A stretch of 64,000 bases of DNA from UBA3839 sp963627995 (GCA_963627995.1 CAVGCV010000001.1:186001-250000), one strand, 5' to 3'; positions 32,527 to 42,272 are shown, counted from the first letter of the stretch. Numbers and translations: made by a program. Notes: a model not told the origin generated them from the letters alone.

Positions 32527-34515
32527 ATGAACATGAAAAGGCTTCCGATACTGGACAACGTGCTGGCGTTCGTGTGGAACACGCTGGTGGTGTACGCGGC
32601 ATACTCGCTGTGCCGGCTGACTTTCCTCGCGGTGAACCACTCGCTGTACTCCGGCACGCTGACGTGGGGGGGCGCGCTGGAGCTGATGGGCGCGGGGCTG
32701 CGGTTCGACACGTCGGCCATCTTCTACACCAACGCGCTCTTCCTGCTGCTCCTGCTCTTCCCGCTGCACTGGAAGGAGCGCAGAGGCTACTACCGCGCGG
32801 TGCGCTGGCTCTATGTGGCGGTGAACGCCGCGTGCCTCTACACGAACCTCATCGACTGCGTTTATTTCCAGTTCACGGGGAAGCGCACCACGGTGTCGGT
32901 GCTCCAGGAGTTCAGCCACGAGGGGGCGGCGAGCATGGCGAAAATCATGCTGGAGCAGTTTGCCGCCAACTGGTACCTGGTGCTGCTCGCCGCCGCCCTC
33001 ACGTGGGCGCTCTACCGCCTGTTCCGCGCGCCGCGCGGCGTGGCCGCCTGCCGCAAGCCGGCCTACTATGCGGTGAACGGCGCGGCGCTCGCGGCTTTCG
33101 TCCCGCTCTTCGTCGTCGGCATGCGCGGCGGCGCCACCACCTCCACGCGCCCCATCACCATCAGCAACGCCAACCAGTACGCCGACAACCCCGCGGAGTC
33201 GGGCGTCGTGCTCAACACGCCGTTCGCGCTCATCCGCACGCTCAACAAGCGGCCGCTCGTCACGCCGTCGTACATGACGATGGAGGAGGCGGAGGCCGTG
33301 TTCTCGCCCGTGCACGCGCCGGCCGACTCGGCGGCGTTCGTGCCGAAGAACGTGGTGGTGCTCATCATGGAGAGCTTCGGCAAGCAGCACTTCGGCGTGT
33401 ACAACCGCTCGCTGCGCGGCGGCGCCTACGAGGGCTTCACGCCCTTCCTCGACTCGCTCGTGGCCCGCGGCGGCGCGCTGACGTTCGAGTATTCCTACGC
33501 CAGCGGGCGCAAGAGCATCGAGGGCATGCCGTCGGTGCTGTCGTCGATACCGAACTTCGTGGAGCCGCTGTTCCTCACGCCCGCCTCGCTCGACGACTTC
33601 TCGGGGCTGGCGCGCGAGCTGGGCGAGCACAAGGGCTACGTGTCGGCCTTCTTCCACGGGGCGGAGAACGGCTCGATGGGCTTCCAGGCCTTCGCGCGCG
33701 CCACGGGCTTCCAGCGCTACTACGGCCGGACGGAGTTCGACGCCGACCCCCACTATGGCGGCGAGCGCGACTTCGACGGCACGTGGGCCGTCTGGGACGA
33801 GGAGTTCCTGCAGTTCTACTGCGACCGCATGACGGAGATGCGCGAGCCGTTCATGACGGCCGTCTTCACCGCCTCGTCGCACACGCCCTACGCCCTGCCC
33901 GCGCGCTACCGCGGCAAGTTCCCCAGGGGCCGGCACCCGATTCAGGAGACGGTGGCCTACAGCGACAACGCCCTCCGCCTCTTCTTTGCCAAGGCGCGCC
34001 GGCAGCCGTGGTTCGCGAACACGCTCTTCGTCATCACGGCCGACCATACGAGCGGGCATGTCGACCCCGAGTACCGGACGACGCTGGGGAACTTTGCCGT
34101 GCCCATCATCTTCTACGCCCCGGGCGACTCCACGCTGCGCGGCTACGACCGCGAGCGCGTGGTGGAGCAGATCGACATCATGCCCACCGTGCTGGGCTAC
34201 CTCCACTACGACCGCCCCTACATCGCTTTCGGCAAGGACATCCTGCGCACGCCGCCGGCCCGCTCGCACGCCCTGCACTGGGTGAACGAGTTCGACGGAT
34301 ATGAGTACGTGGAGGGCGACTTCCTGCTCCAGTTCGACCAGCGGGAGGTGACCCGCGCCTACCGCTTCCGCACCGACCCGCTCCTGCGCGACGACGTGCT
34401 GGCGACGCTTCCGCCCGACTCGCTCGCCGCCATGGAGCGCCGCCTGAAGGCCATCGTGCAGCAGTACATGTTCCGCCTGAACAACAACCGGCTGGTGATG
34501 AAGAACGAGCCGTGA
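32527..34515 (+). CDS. LtaS-type sulfatase-fold membrane enzyme (phosphoglycerol/phosphoethanolamine transferase-like)
   Basis: 662 residues. Four or five N-terminal membrane helices (about 12-190) lead to an extracytoplasmic alkaline-phosphatase/sulfatase domain (about 270-610). Metal-site motifs are VVVLIMESFG, the nucleophile region YASGRKSIEGMPS, FFHGAENGSMGF, and ITADHTSGHVD. Family members move phosphoglycerol or phosphoethanolamine head groups onto envelope glycans or lipids. In a Gram-negative Bacteroidete the acceptor is probably LPS, a lipid or a surface polymer, not lipoteichoic acid. Translation may start at ATG 32533 (MKRLPILDN) because the promoter box lies so close to 32527. 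Confidence 0.86.
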   Translation: MNMKRLPILDNVLAFVWNTLVVYAAYSLCRLTFLAVNHSLYSGTLTWGGALELMGAGLRFDTSAIFYTNALFLLLLLFPLHWKERRGYYRAVRWLYVAVNAACLYTNLIDCVYFQFTGKRTTVSVLQEFSHEGAASMAKIMLEQFAANWYLVLLAAALTWALYRLFRAPRGVAACRKPAYYAVNGAALAAFVPLFVVGMRGGATTSTRPITISNANQYADNPAESGVVLNTPFALIRTLNKRPLVTPSYMTMEEAEAVFSPVHAPADSAAFVPKNVVVLIMESFGKQHFGVYNRSLRGGAYEGFTPFLDSLVARGGALTFEYSYASGRKSIEGMPSVLSSIPNFVEPLFLTPASLDDFSGLARELGEHKGYVSAFFHGAENGSMGFQAFARATGFQRYYGRTEFDADPHYGGERDFDGTWAVWDEEFLQFYCDRMTEMREPFMTAVFTASSHTPYALPARYRGKFPRGRHPIQETVAYSDNALRLFFAKARRQPWFANTLFVITADHTSGHVDPEYRTTLGNFAVPIIFYAPGDSTLRGYDRERVVEQIDIMPTVLGYLHYDRPYIAFGKDILRTPPARSHALHWVNEFDGYEYVEGDFLLQFDQREVTRAYRFRTDPLLRDDVLATLPPDSLAAMERRLKAIVQQYMFRLNNNRLVMKNEP

Positions 34516-34538
34516 GGGCGCGGCGCGGTGGCTGCAAC

Positions 34539-34590
34539 GGCAAGGCCGGCAGCGCGACGCACCCTCATGCGTCGCGCTGCCGGCCTTGCC
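34539..34590. terminator. Very long perfect hairpin between convergent genes
   Basis: A 23-bp perfect stem (GGCAAGGCCGGCAGCGCGACG... and its complement) with a 6-base loop, followed by GTTTCGTG. It lies between the convergent LtaS-type and lpxL genes and probably ends both transcripts. Confidence 0.85.
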
Positions 34591-34617
34591 GTTTCGTGCT
34601 TCTCGGAGCGCGGCGCG

Positions 34618-35544
34618 TCAGGCCTTGCCCCCTTCTTCTTTCTCTTTCTCTCCCTCTTTCTGCCGCTCCAGCCACCGCTCCTTGGTGCGGCTCCACCGCT
34701 TGTGCGTCCACAGCCACAGGTGGGGGTTCGCGCGGATGTCGGCCTCGAGCATCTGCATGTAGAGGTCGGTCAGCCCGAAGTCGGGGAAGTCTGCCGGCGA
34801 GGAGGTCATGCGGCGGAACTCGCAGTGGTAGTGTCCGCGCCGCACGCGGGTGACGTGGCCGTAGAACACGGGCGCGCCGAGCGCCTTGGCGATGTGTTCC
34901 GTGCCGGTGAACACGGCGGTGTCGTGGTTGAGGAACGGCGTGAAGTGGTGGATGGAGTCCCAGCGCGGCTGCTGGTCGGAGATGAAGCCGACGACCACCT
35001 TCCGCCCCTCCCTCTTCAGCCCCACGAGGCGGCGCAGCGTCTTGCGCATGGGGATGCACTCGCCGCCGTACTGCTCGCGCAGCCTGAGGAAGATGCGCTG
35101 CGACACGCGGTTGCGCAGGGGGTGGTAGATTTGCGTGCAGTGGATGTCGGGAAGCCAGTACTGCAGCGAGGCGACCCACTCCCAGTTGCCGACGTGGCCG
35201 AGGTAGGCGAACACAAGCTGCGCGCCGCCGTCGAAGCTCTCGCGCATCTCGTCCAGCCCGCCGAAGGTCATCCGGCGCATCATCTGTGCCCTCGAGACGG
35301 AGAACAGCTTCACGTTCTCCGCAAAGAGGTCGCAAAAGAAGTGGTAGAACCGCCGCTCGATGCCGTCCCGTTCCTTTCCCGACTTTTCGGGGAAAGCCTC
35401 GGCAAGGTTGCGGCGCACGATGTCGCGGCGGTATTTCAGCACGTGGCGCACGACGGGGTAGGTCGCGTCGGACAGGACGTAGAGCAGCCGCAGGGGCAGC
35501 AGCGACAGCAGGCGGAAGAGGGTGTGGAAGAAGAGGTAGGCCAT
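34618..35544 (-). CDS. Lipid A acyltransferase (LpxL/HtrB family)
   Basis: 308 residues. Adds a secondary acyl chain to lipid A at the inner membrane. The N-terminal hydrophobic helix (about 5-27) is the membrane anchor. The catalytic H-x4-E motif is His117...Glu122 in LGHVGNWEW. A second conserved block is GFISDQQPRWDS...FLNHDTAVFTG. The C-terminus is very charged (KEGEKEKEEGGKA). It follows the GT9 gene by 29 bases, so an LPS-assembly pair is likely. Confidence 0.92.
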   Translation of the reverse strand: MAYLFFHTLFRLLSLLPLRLLYVLSDATYPVVRHVLKYRRDIVRRNLAEAFPEKSGKERDGIERRFYHFFCDLFAENVKLFSVSRAQMMRRMTFGGLDEMRESFDGGAQLVFAYLGHVGNWEWVASLQYWLPDIHCTQIYHPLRNRVSQRIFLRLREQYGGECIPMRKTLRRLVGLKREGRKVVVGFISDQQPRWDSIHHFTPFLNHDTAVFTGTEHIAKALGAPVFYGHVTRVRRGHYHCEFRRMTSSPADFPDFGLTDLYMQMLEADIRANPHLWLWTHKRWSRTKERWLERQKEGEKEKEEGGKA

Positions 35545-35573
35545 CGTGTCTCGCAGCGTTCTGTGCCCGCGCG

Positions 35574-36632
35574 TCAGGTGCGCTTCGGGCGGTTCGCCTC
35601 GACGGTCTCCACCACCTTCGCCACGATGGTCTCGGGCGCGATGCCCCTCATGCAGCGCAGGTCGCCGAGGCGGCACGGGGTCTTCCCGTACACGGAGCAG
35701 GGGCGGCAGTCGAGGTCGTCGCGCTGCACGATGCGGTCCGCGGGCTGGTTCCAGGGGAGGAAGCCCGCCTTCGGGTGCGTCGCGCCCCACACGGAGACGG
35801 TCGGCGTGCCCATCATGGCGGCCATGTGCATGTTCGCCGAGTCCATGGCGACGATGGCGTCGAGCCGCGACATGAGCAGCAGCTCGTTGTGCAGCCCGCC
35901 GAGGCCGTTGCACACGCTCTGCGTGCGGTGCAGGGGCGCTTCCTGCTCCCAGCGGGCGAGGGTCTCGCCCTCTTTCTTTCCCGCGCCGAAGAGGAAGATG
36001 CGGTAGCCCCTTTCCTCCAGCGCGGCGGCGGCCCGCCGCATCAGCTCCGGGGGGTACACCTTCGTGTCGTGGGCGGCGAAGGGCGCGATGCCCACCCACA
36101 CGTCGCCGCTCCTCTTCCGCCCGACGCGGTTGTAGAGGGGGGCGAGGTTCTCCTCGCCCGGACGGAACGCGCGCTCGTAGTCCAGCGTCACGTCGTAGCC
36201 CAGCCTGCGCACCACGTCGGCGTAGCGCTCCACCATCGGCACGAGGGGGGCGGCGGTCTGCCCCCTCCCCATCAGCTCCTCCTTTTTCTTCCGCTGCTTG
36301 TCGACCACGGCCGTGCGGACTCCGCCCATGCGCAGCCTCGTGCGCAGGAACTTCGTGCGCAGCACGTCGTGCAGGTCGGCGGCGGCGTCGAAGCCGCGCT
36401 CCTTCAGCGTCCCGTACAGCCGCTCCAGGCCCGCCAGCCCGCCGTGCTCGGCCAGGTCCACCCCCATCACCTCGACGTTGCTCGGCATCCATGCGAACAG
36501 GGGCGCGAAACGCTTCTGCGTCAGCATCGTCACGCGCAGGTCTCCGTGCTGGCGCGCCAGCGAGTGGACCACGGGAACGGTCATCGCCACGTCGCCCATG
36601 GCCGAGAACCGGATGATGAGTAGCTTCTTCAT
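35574..36632 (-). CDS. Glycosyltransferase family 9 (ADP-heptose:LPS heptosyltransferase-like)
   Basis: 352 residues of the GT-B fold. The start MKKLLIIRFSAMGDVAMTVPV is the classical heptosyltransferase N-terminus with its acidic residue after the glycine. The donor-binding half includes VWVGIAPFAAHDTKVYPPE, FLFGAGKKE and LDAIVAMDSANMHMAAMMGTPTVSVWG. A cysteine-rich stretch near the C-terminus (CRPCSVYGKTPC) is common in Bacteroidetes members. Role: LPS core sugar transfer. It is transcribed with lpxL, and perhaps with DUF4254 upstream. Confidence 0.92.
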   Translation of the reverse strand: MKKLLIIRFSAMGDVAMTVPVVHSLARQHGDLRVTMLTQKRFAPLFAWMPSNVEVMGVDLAEHGGLAGLERLYGTLKERGFDAAADLHDVLRTKFLRTRLRMGGVRTAVVDKQRKKKEELMGRGQTAAPLVPMVERYADVVRRLGYDVTLDYERAFRPGEENLAPLYNRVGRKRSGDVWVGIAPFAAHDTKVYPPELMRRAAAALEERGYRIFLFGAGKKEGETLARWEQEAPLHRTQSVCNGLGGLHNELLLMSRLDAIVAMDSANMHMAAMMGTPTVSVWGATHPKAGFLPWNQPADRIVQRDDLDCRPCSVYGKTPCRLGDLRCMRGIAPETIVAKVVETVEANRPKRT

Positions 36633-36699
36633 GAGGATAGGGGAGTGGGGTGTGGCGCCGCGCCGCCTGCGCCGGGCAGGGGTCGGGGCGCGTGCGTCC

Positions 36700-37311
36700 T
36701 TATTGTTTCTGCCGCCCGTACAGCACGGGGTTCGTGCTGGGGTCGTTGTACATCTTCATCTGCTTGTAGACCTTCATGTACTTGCGTCCCGCCCCGATGT
36801 CGTCCAGCAGCTGGTCGATGGCGGTGGCGAGGTCTTTCTGCTGCTCCAGCAGCACGTCCAGCTTCTGGCGGCACAGGCCCACGTGGGCGTCGCCGGCATC
36901 CGTGCGCCCGGTCTGCTCGCGCATGTGCCATATTTTCAGGGCGAGGATGCTCAGCCTGTCCACCGCCCACGCCGGGCTCTCCGTGTTGATGGTGGCGCCG
37001 GGCAGCGCGGCCACGTCCTTGTAGCGGTCGAGGAAGTAGCTGTCGATCATCTCCACGAGGTCCGTGCGCTCCTGGTTGCTCCTGTCGATGCGCCGCTTCA
37101 GGGCGATGCCCTCCCCGGGGTCGATGCGCGGGTTGCGGATGATGTCCTCCAGGTGCCACTGCACGGTGTCGATCCAGTTCTTCACATACAGGTAGTGTTC
37201 GATGCTCCCCTCGGCGTAGGGGTTCTTCATCGGGCCGTCCACGTCGTCGTGCGCGTGGTAGTCCCGGATGGCCTGCTCAAAGACGGGCATCGCGCGTTCC
37301 GTGAAAGTCAT
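36700..37311 (-). CDS. DUF4254 protein
   Basis: 203 residues, mostly alpha-helical and highly charged, with no signal peptide. It is recognised as DUF4254 from the blocks YVKNWIDTVQWHLEDIIRNP, KRRIDRSNQERTDLVE and LSILALKIWHMREQ. The family is restricted largely to Bacteroidetes and is typically encoded beside GT9 heptosyltransferases, as here (67 bases), so a role in LPS or cell-envelope sugar metabolism is plausible. No enzymatic motif is recognised. It has its own promoter at 37352-37360. Confidence 0.88.
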   Translation of the reverse strand: MTFTERAMPVFEQAIRDYHAHDDVDGPMKNPYAEGSIEHYLYVKNWIDTVQWHLEDIIRNPRIDPGEGIALKRRIDRSNQERTDLVEMIDSYFLDRYKDVAALPGATINTESPAWAVDRLSILALKIWHMREQTGRTDAGDAHVGLCRQKLDVLLEQQKDLATAIDQLLDDIGAGRKYMKVYKQMKMYNDPSTNPVLYGRQKQ

Positions 37312-37351
37312 AGGTGTTCTCTTCTGTTTCTATTGTTGGGGTTACTTGCTT

Positions 37352-37360
37352 GCAAAATTA
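37352..37360 (-). promoter_or_regulatory. -7 box of DUF4254-GT9-lpxL
   Basis: TAATTTTGC on the minus strand, 40 bases before the DUF4254 ATG; the next two genes have no promoter of their own that I can see. Confidence 0.7.
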
Positions 37361-37406
37361 CACAAACCCGTCCGATTTCCGAAACGCCGGCGCCCGAAAT
37401 TCGTCG

Positions 37407-37979
37407 TCAGTAGATGAGCAGCCCGGCCAGCCCGCACATCGCGATCATCAGGATGGGGTTCACCTTGTAGAGCCGCGTGCCGACAAAGGCGAGGCAGAAG
37501 ATGACGATGCTCACCGCGAAGGCGAACGGGCTCTGCCGGGGCGAGCTGAAGTTCTCCTCCGACATGAGCAGCAGCGCAGCGGCGGCGATGAGCCCCACGA
37601 TGGCGGGGCGCAGCCCGGCGAACACGCTGCCCACCACCCTCGAGTTCTCGTGCCGGAGCAGGAAGCGGCTGATGGCAATCATCAGGATGAACGGGAGCCA
37701 CATGATGGAGAGCGAGGCCAGCACCGCGCCCAGCACGCCCGCCCACACGGGGTAGCCCTCGTTCACCACCGACGTGTAGCCGGCGTAGGTGGCGCAGTTG
37801 ATGCCGATGGGGCCCGGGGTCGTCTGGCTCACCGCCACGATGTCGGTGAACTCCGAGTCGGTGAGCCAGCCGTTTTTCTCCACCACCTCGTTGTGGATGA
37901 GCGAGAGCATGGCGTAGCCGCCGCCGAAGTTGAAGATGCCGATCTTCGTGAACACGATGAAGAGCTTGAGGAAAATCAT
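37407..37979 (-). CDS. Chromate transporter half (ChrA domain), second gene
   Basis: 190 residues, five or six membrane helices. ChrA landmarks: FNFGGGYAMLSLIHNE near the N-terminus and QTTPGPIGINCATYAGY at about 50. The start codon overlaps the stop of the first half (ATGA). Short-chain ChrA proteins work as pairs with opposite topology. Members export chromate or, in bacteria that never meet it, probably move another oxyanion. Confidence 0.9.
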   Translation of the reverse strand: MIFLKLFIVFTKIGIFNFGGGYAMLSLIHNEVVEKNGWLTDSEFTDIVAVSQTTPGPIGINCATYAGYTSVVNEGYPVWAGVLGAVLASLSIMWLPFILMIAISRFLLRHENSRVVGSVFAGLRPAIVGLIAAAALLLMSEENFSSPRQSPFAFAVSIVIFCLAFVGTRLYKVNPILMIAMCGLAGLLIY

Positions 37980-38536
37980 GGCCTGCCCTCCTCCTTCCTC
38001 TTCTTCCCGCTCCGCCCGAAGCGGCCGTACAGGTAGCCGCCCGCGCCCGCGGCCAGGATGACCCACACGGGCGACACGCCCAGCAGGGCTATCAGCAGGC
38101 ACGACGCCACGGGTATCCACACGGTGCGCCGGTTGATTCCCGCCGACCTCGCCATCGAGAAGCAGGGCGCGGCGATGAGCGCCACCACGGCGGGGCGCAC
38201 GCCCCGGAACACCTTCTCGACGTACACGTTGTCCTTGAACGCCTGGAAGAACATGGCGACGAGCAGGATGGACACGATCGACGGCAGGGCCACGCCCAGC
38301 GCGCCCACGATGCCTCCCCACGTGCCGCGCAGCTTGTAGCCGATGTGCGAGGCCATGTCGATGGCGAACAGCCCCGGCGTGGCCTGCGCCACGGCGAGGA
38401 TGTCCATGAACTCCTCGCGGTCGAGCCACCGGTTCTTGTCCACCACCTCCTTCTCCATGATGGGCACCATGGCGTAGCCGCCGCCGAGGGTGAACGCGCC
38501 AATCTTGTTGAACGTGGCGAACATCTGTAGCAGCAT
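37976..38536 (-). CDS. Chromate transporter half (ChrA domain), first gene
   Basis: 186 residues with the matching ChrA landmarks FTLGGGYAMVPIMEKEVV and QATPGLFAIDMASHIGY, and a basic C-terminal tail (GRSGKKRKEEGRP). It differs from the second half in place of PGPI (PGLF), the usual difference between paired short-chain ChrA proteins. It starts 13 bases after the purL stop, so the pair may be transcribed with purL; no separate promoter is visible. Confidence 0.9.
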   Translation of the reverse strand: MLLQMFATFNKIGAFTLGGGYAMVPIMEKEVVDKNRWLDREEFMDILAVAQATPGLFAIDMASHIGYKLRGTWGGIVGALGVALPSIVSILLVAMFFQAFKDNVYVEKVFRGVRPAVVALIAAPCFSMARSAGINRRTVWIPVASCLLIALLGVSPVWVILAAGAGGYLYGRFGRSGKKRKEEGRP

Positions 38537-38549
38537 GGCCTCCGCGCGC

Positions 38550-41500
38550 TTACTTGTTGCCGGCGTTCCGTTCCACCCACCTGCGCGCGTTGACGAACGC
38601 CTCCAGCCACGGCGTCACCTCGTCCGCCTGCCGCCCGGCGGGGTAGCATCCCTCCTGCCAGGGGAAGACGGCGCGCTCCAGGTGGGGCATCATGGCCAGG
38701 TGCCGGCCGTCGGCGCTGGCCAGCGCGGCCACGTCGTAGTCCGAGCCGTTCGGGTTGGCCGGGTAGCCGTGGTAGCTGTACTTCGCCGCGACGTGGTAGC
38801 GCTCCTCGGGCAGCGGCAGCGCGAAGCGCCCCTCGCCGTGCGCCACCCAGACGCCGAGGCGGCTGCCGCCGAGCGAGCCGAACATCACGCTCCGGTTCTC
38901 GGGGATGTCCACCGTCACGAAGCCGCTCTCGAACTTGCGCGACACGTTGTGCTCCATCCTCGCCGCCCGCCCGGCCGCGTCCTTGCCGAGCAGCTCCAGC
39001 TCCACCATGAGCTGGCAGCCGTTGCAGATGCCGAGCGAGAGCGTGTCGGGCCGCGCGTAGAACGCCTCGAGCGCGGCCTTGGCCCTGGGGTTGTAGAGGA
39101 ACGCGCCCGCCCAGCCCTTCGCGCTGCCCAGCACGTCGCTGTTCGAGAAGCCGCCGCAGAACACGATCATCGAGATGTCCTCCAGCGTCTCGCGCCCGCT
39201 CACGAGGTCGGTCATCATCACGTCCTTCACGTCGAAGCCCGCCAGGTAGAGCGAGTAGGCCATCTCGCGCTCGCCGTTCGTCCCCTTCTCGCGGATGATG
39301 GCGGCCCTGACGCCCGTCCGCGCGCGGCGGTCGGCGCTGACGCCGTACTGCGCCAGCCTGCCCGTGAATCCCCTCGGGAACCGCTGCGCCACGGGCTGCT
39401 CCTTGTAGTTCCTGAAGCGCTCGTCGGCCATGCCGTTGAGGCTCTGCTTCGTGTCGAGGCGGTGGGAGGCGGCGTACCACACGTCGCGCAGGCGGTCGAT
39501 GTCGTAGGTCAGCGCCTTCTTCTCCTTGCGGACAACCAGCTTGCGCTCGGCGATGGGCCGCCCGATCTGCGCGTAGCCCACCGACCAGTTGTCGAGCACG
39601 GTCTCCACGTCGGCCACGTCGCGCGCCGCCACCTGCACGACCACGCCCGGGTTCTCGGCGAACAGTATCTTCACCAGGTCGGCCTCGCCGCCCAGGTTGT
39701 TGAGGCTGATGTTCAGCCCGCCCCGCGTGTTGGCGAACGCCATCTCCAGCAGCGTCGTCACCAGGCCGCCCGCGCTGATGTCGTGGCCGGCCAGCAGCAG
39801 CCCCCGGCCCACGAGCTCCTGCACGGCCGCGAACGCGTCGCGGAAGTAGTCGGCGTTCCTCACCGTCGGCACGTCGCTGCCCACCTTGCCCAGGCTCTGC
39901 GCCAGCGCGCTGCCGCCGAGGCGGAGCTGGTCGAAGGAGAAGTCGATGTGGTAGAGCACGCTGCGCTCCTCGTCGGCCAGCACGGGCGACACCGTCTTGC
40001 GCACGTCGCTCACCTCGCCGCCCGCGCTGACGATGACGGTGCCCGGGCTGACGACCTTCGAGCCGTCGGGGTACTTCTGCGTCATCGAGAGCGAGTCCTT
40101 GCCCGTCGGCACGTTCACGCCCAGCTCGCGGCAGAAGCTGCTCAGCGCCTCCACGCCGGCGTAGAGGCGCGCGTCCTCGCCCTTCTGCGAGCGGCAGGGC
40201 CACATCCAGTTGGCCGAGAGCGACACGCTGTCGATCCCGTCGGCCAGCGGCGCCCACACGAGGTTGGTGAGCGCCTCGGCCACCGACAGCACCGACCCGG
40301 CCGCCGGGTCGGCCAGCCCCGCCTGCGGGGCGTGGCCGATGGCCGTGGCGACGCCCCGCCGGCCGCGGTAGTCGAGCGCCACGACGCCGCAGTCGCTTAG
40401 CGGCAGCTGCAGCGGGCCCTGGCACTGCTGCCGCGCCACCTTGCCCGTCACGCTGCGGTCCGCCTTGTTCGTCAGCCAGTCCTTGCAGGCCACGGCCTCG
40501 AGCTGCAGCACGCCCTCCAGGTAGTCGTCGATGCGCCCCACGGCGTAGGCCGCGTCCTCGTAGCGCCGCTCCACCGTCTCGTCGCGCATGCAGGTCTTGG
40601 GCGAGTGGCCGAACATCTGCGCCACCGCCAGGTCGAACGGGCGCACGCCGTCGCCCTGCTCGAAGGCGAAGCGCGCGTCGCCCGTCGTCTCGCCCACCAC
40701 GTAGAGCGGCGCGCGCTCGCGCTCGGCGATGCGCCGCACGTGGTCGATGTGCTCCTCCCGTATCAGCAGCCCCATGCGCTCCTGGCTCTCGTTGGCGATG
40801 ATTTCCTTCGCCGAGAGCGTGCGGTCGCCGACGGGCAGCTTCGTCATGTCGATGAGGCCGCCGCAGTCCTCCACCAGCTCCGACAGGCAGTTCACGTGCC
40901 CGGCCGAGCCGTGGTCGTGGATGGACACCACGGGGTTCACCTCCTCCTCGCACAGCGCGCGCACCAGGTTGTTGGCGCGCTTCTGCATCTCCGGGTTGGC
41001 GCGCTGCACGGCGTTGAGCTCGATGCCGCTGGAGTAGCGGCCCGTGTCCACCGACGACACGCTGCCGCCGCCCAGGCCGATGCGGTAGTTGTCGCCGCCC
41101 ACGACGACAATCTTGTTGCCCTTCTCGGGCGTGCCCTTCAGGCAGTCGCGCCGCGTGCCGTAGCCCACGCCGCCGGCCAGCATGACGACCTTGTCGTAGC
41201 CGTACTGCTCGCCGTTCTCCGCGTGCTCGAACGTCAGCACCGAGCCGGCGATGAGCGGCTGTCCGAACTTGTTGCCGAAGTCGCTCGCCCCGTTCGAGGC
41301 CTTGATGAGAATCTGCTCCGGCGTCTGGTAGAGCCACCGCCGCGCGGGCAGCGCCTCCTCCCACCGCCGCGCGCCCCCGCCGCCGTTGCGGGCGTAGCTC
41401 GTCATGTAGACGGCCGTGCCGGCGATGGGCCACGAGCCCGTGCCGCCGCCCATGCGGTCGCGTATCTCCCCGCCCGTGCCGGTGGCCGCGCCGTTGAAGG

Positions 41501-42272
41501 GCTCCACCGTGGTGGGGAAGTTGTGGGTCTCCGCCTTGAGCGAGATGACGGACTCGATGTCGCGCACCTCGAAGTAGTCTGGCGCGGCGTGGTCCGCCGG
41601 GGCGAACTGCTCCACCACCGGGCCGCGCGCGAAGGCCACGTTGTCCTTGTAGGCGGAGATGATTTTGTTCGGGTGCTCCTGCGTGGTGCGCTTGATCAGC
41701 TGGAAGAGCGACGACTCCTTCTCCTCGCCGTCGATGATGAACGTGCCGCCGAATATCTTGTGGCGGCAGTGCTCCGAGTTGATCTGCGCGAAGCCGAACA
41801 CCTCCGAGTCGGTCAGCCGCCGCCCCAGCTCGCCCTCCACCTTGTGCAGGTAGGCTATCTCCTCGGGGCTGAGCGCCAGCCCCTCCTGCTCGTTGTAGGC
41901 CTCCAGGTCGTCGATGCGGAGGATGGGCGCGGGCTGCAGGCCCACGGTGAAGAGGTCCTGGCCCAGCCCCCTGTACAGGCGCTGGAGCATGGGGTCGAAC
42001 TCGGCGTCCTCGCCGGCCGCGGGGAAGTACTCCTCGATGCGCTCCACGCCCCGCAGCGCCATGTTCTGCGTGATTTCCACGGCGTTCGTGCTCCACGGCG
42101 TGACCATCTCGCGCCGCGGGCCCACGAAGAAGCCCTCCAGCCGGCGCGCGCCCTCTTCCCTCGCGCCGCCGTACAGCCAGCAGAGCGCGGCCTTCTCCCC
42201 GGCCGCCAGCTCGTGGTCCACGCCGGTGGCGATCACGCTCTGGGCGGGAGTCCTGAAAAAATAAATCGTCAT
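38550..42272 (-). CDS. purL: Phosphoribosylformylglycinamidine synthase (large, single-chain)
   Basis: 1,240 residues. Converts FGAR to FGAM with glutamine and ATP in purine synthesis. Order: N-terminal PurS-like domain (about 1-150), two AIRS-like ATP domains with the SEHCRHKIF motif (near 170) and FNGAATGTGGEIRDRMG, then the C-terminal glutamine amidotransferase domain (about 975-1240) with nucleophile Cys1083 in LGICNGCQLM. This is the long form used by Bacteroidetes and Proteobacteria. ATG 42272 fits the promoter at 42346; an in-frame start at 42341 would begin right at the promoter and add a basic leader. The leader contains a strong hairpin. Confidence 0.96.
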   Translation of the reverse strand: MTIYFFRTPAQSVIATGVDHELAAGEKAALCWLYGGAREEGARRLEGFFVGPRREMVTPWSTNAVEITQNMALRGVERIEEYFPAAGEDAEFDPMLQRLYRGLGQDLFTVGLQPAPILRIDDLEAYNEQEGLALSPEEIAYLHKVEGELGRRLTDSEVFGFAQINSEHCRHKIFGGTFIIDGEEKESSLFQLIKRTTQEHPNKIISAYKDNVAFARGPVVEQFAPADHAAPDYFEVRDIESVISLKAETHNFPTTVEPFNGAATGTGGEIRDRMGGGTGSWPIAGTAVYMTSYARNGGGGARRWEEALPARRWLYQTPEQILIKASNGASDFGNKFGQPLIAGSVLTFEHAENGEQYGYDKVVMLAGGVGYGTRRDCLKGTPEKGNKIVVVGGDNYRIGLGGGSVSSVDTGRYSSGIELNAVQRANPEMQKRANNLVRALCEEEVNPVVSIHDHGSAGHVNCLSELVEDCGGLIDMTKLPVGDRTLSAKEIIANESQERMGLLIREEHIDHVRRIAERERAPLYVVGETTGDARFAFEQGDGVRPFDLAVAQMFGHSPKTCMRDETVERRYEDAAYAVGRIDDYLEGVLQLEAVACKDWLTNKADRSVTGKVARQQCQGPLQLPLSDCGVVALDYRGRRGVATAIGHAPQAGLADPAAGSVLSVAEALTNLVWAPLADGIDSVSLSANWMWPCRSQKGEDARLYAGVEALSSFCRELGVNVPTGKDSLSMTQKYPDGSKVVSPGTVIVSAGGEVSDVRKTVSPVLADEERSVLYHIDFSFDQLRLGGSALAQSLGKVGSDVPTVRNADYFRDAFAAVQELVGRGLLLAGHDISAGGLVTTLLEMAFANTRGGLNISLNNLGGEADLVKILFAENPGVVVQVAARDVADVETVLDNWSVGYAQIGRPIAERKLVVRKEKKALTYDIDRLRDVWYAASHRLDTKQSLNGMADERFRNYKEQPVAQRFPRGFTGRLAQYGVSADRRARTGVRAAIIREKGTNGEREMAYSLYLAGFDVKDVMMTDLVSGRETLEDISMIVFCGGFSNSDVLGSAKGWAGAFLYNPRAKAALEAFYARPDTLSLGICNGCQLMVELELLGKDAAGRAARMEHNVSRKFESGFVTVDIPENRSVMFGSLGGSRLGVWVAHGEGRFALPLPEERYHVAAKYSYHGYPANPNGSDYDVAALASADGRHLAMMPHLERAVFPWQEGCYPAGRQADEVTPWLEAFVNARRWVERNAGNK

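Noticed and set aside
37407..38536. Split chrA as a frameshifted single gene
   Set aside because: Both halves carry their own complete ChrA motifs and starts with an ATGA overlap; paired short-chain ChrA genes are an established form.
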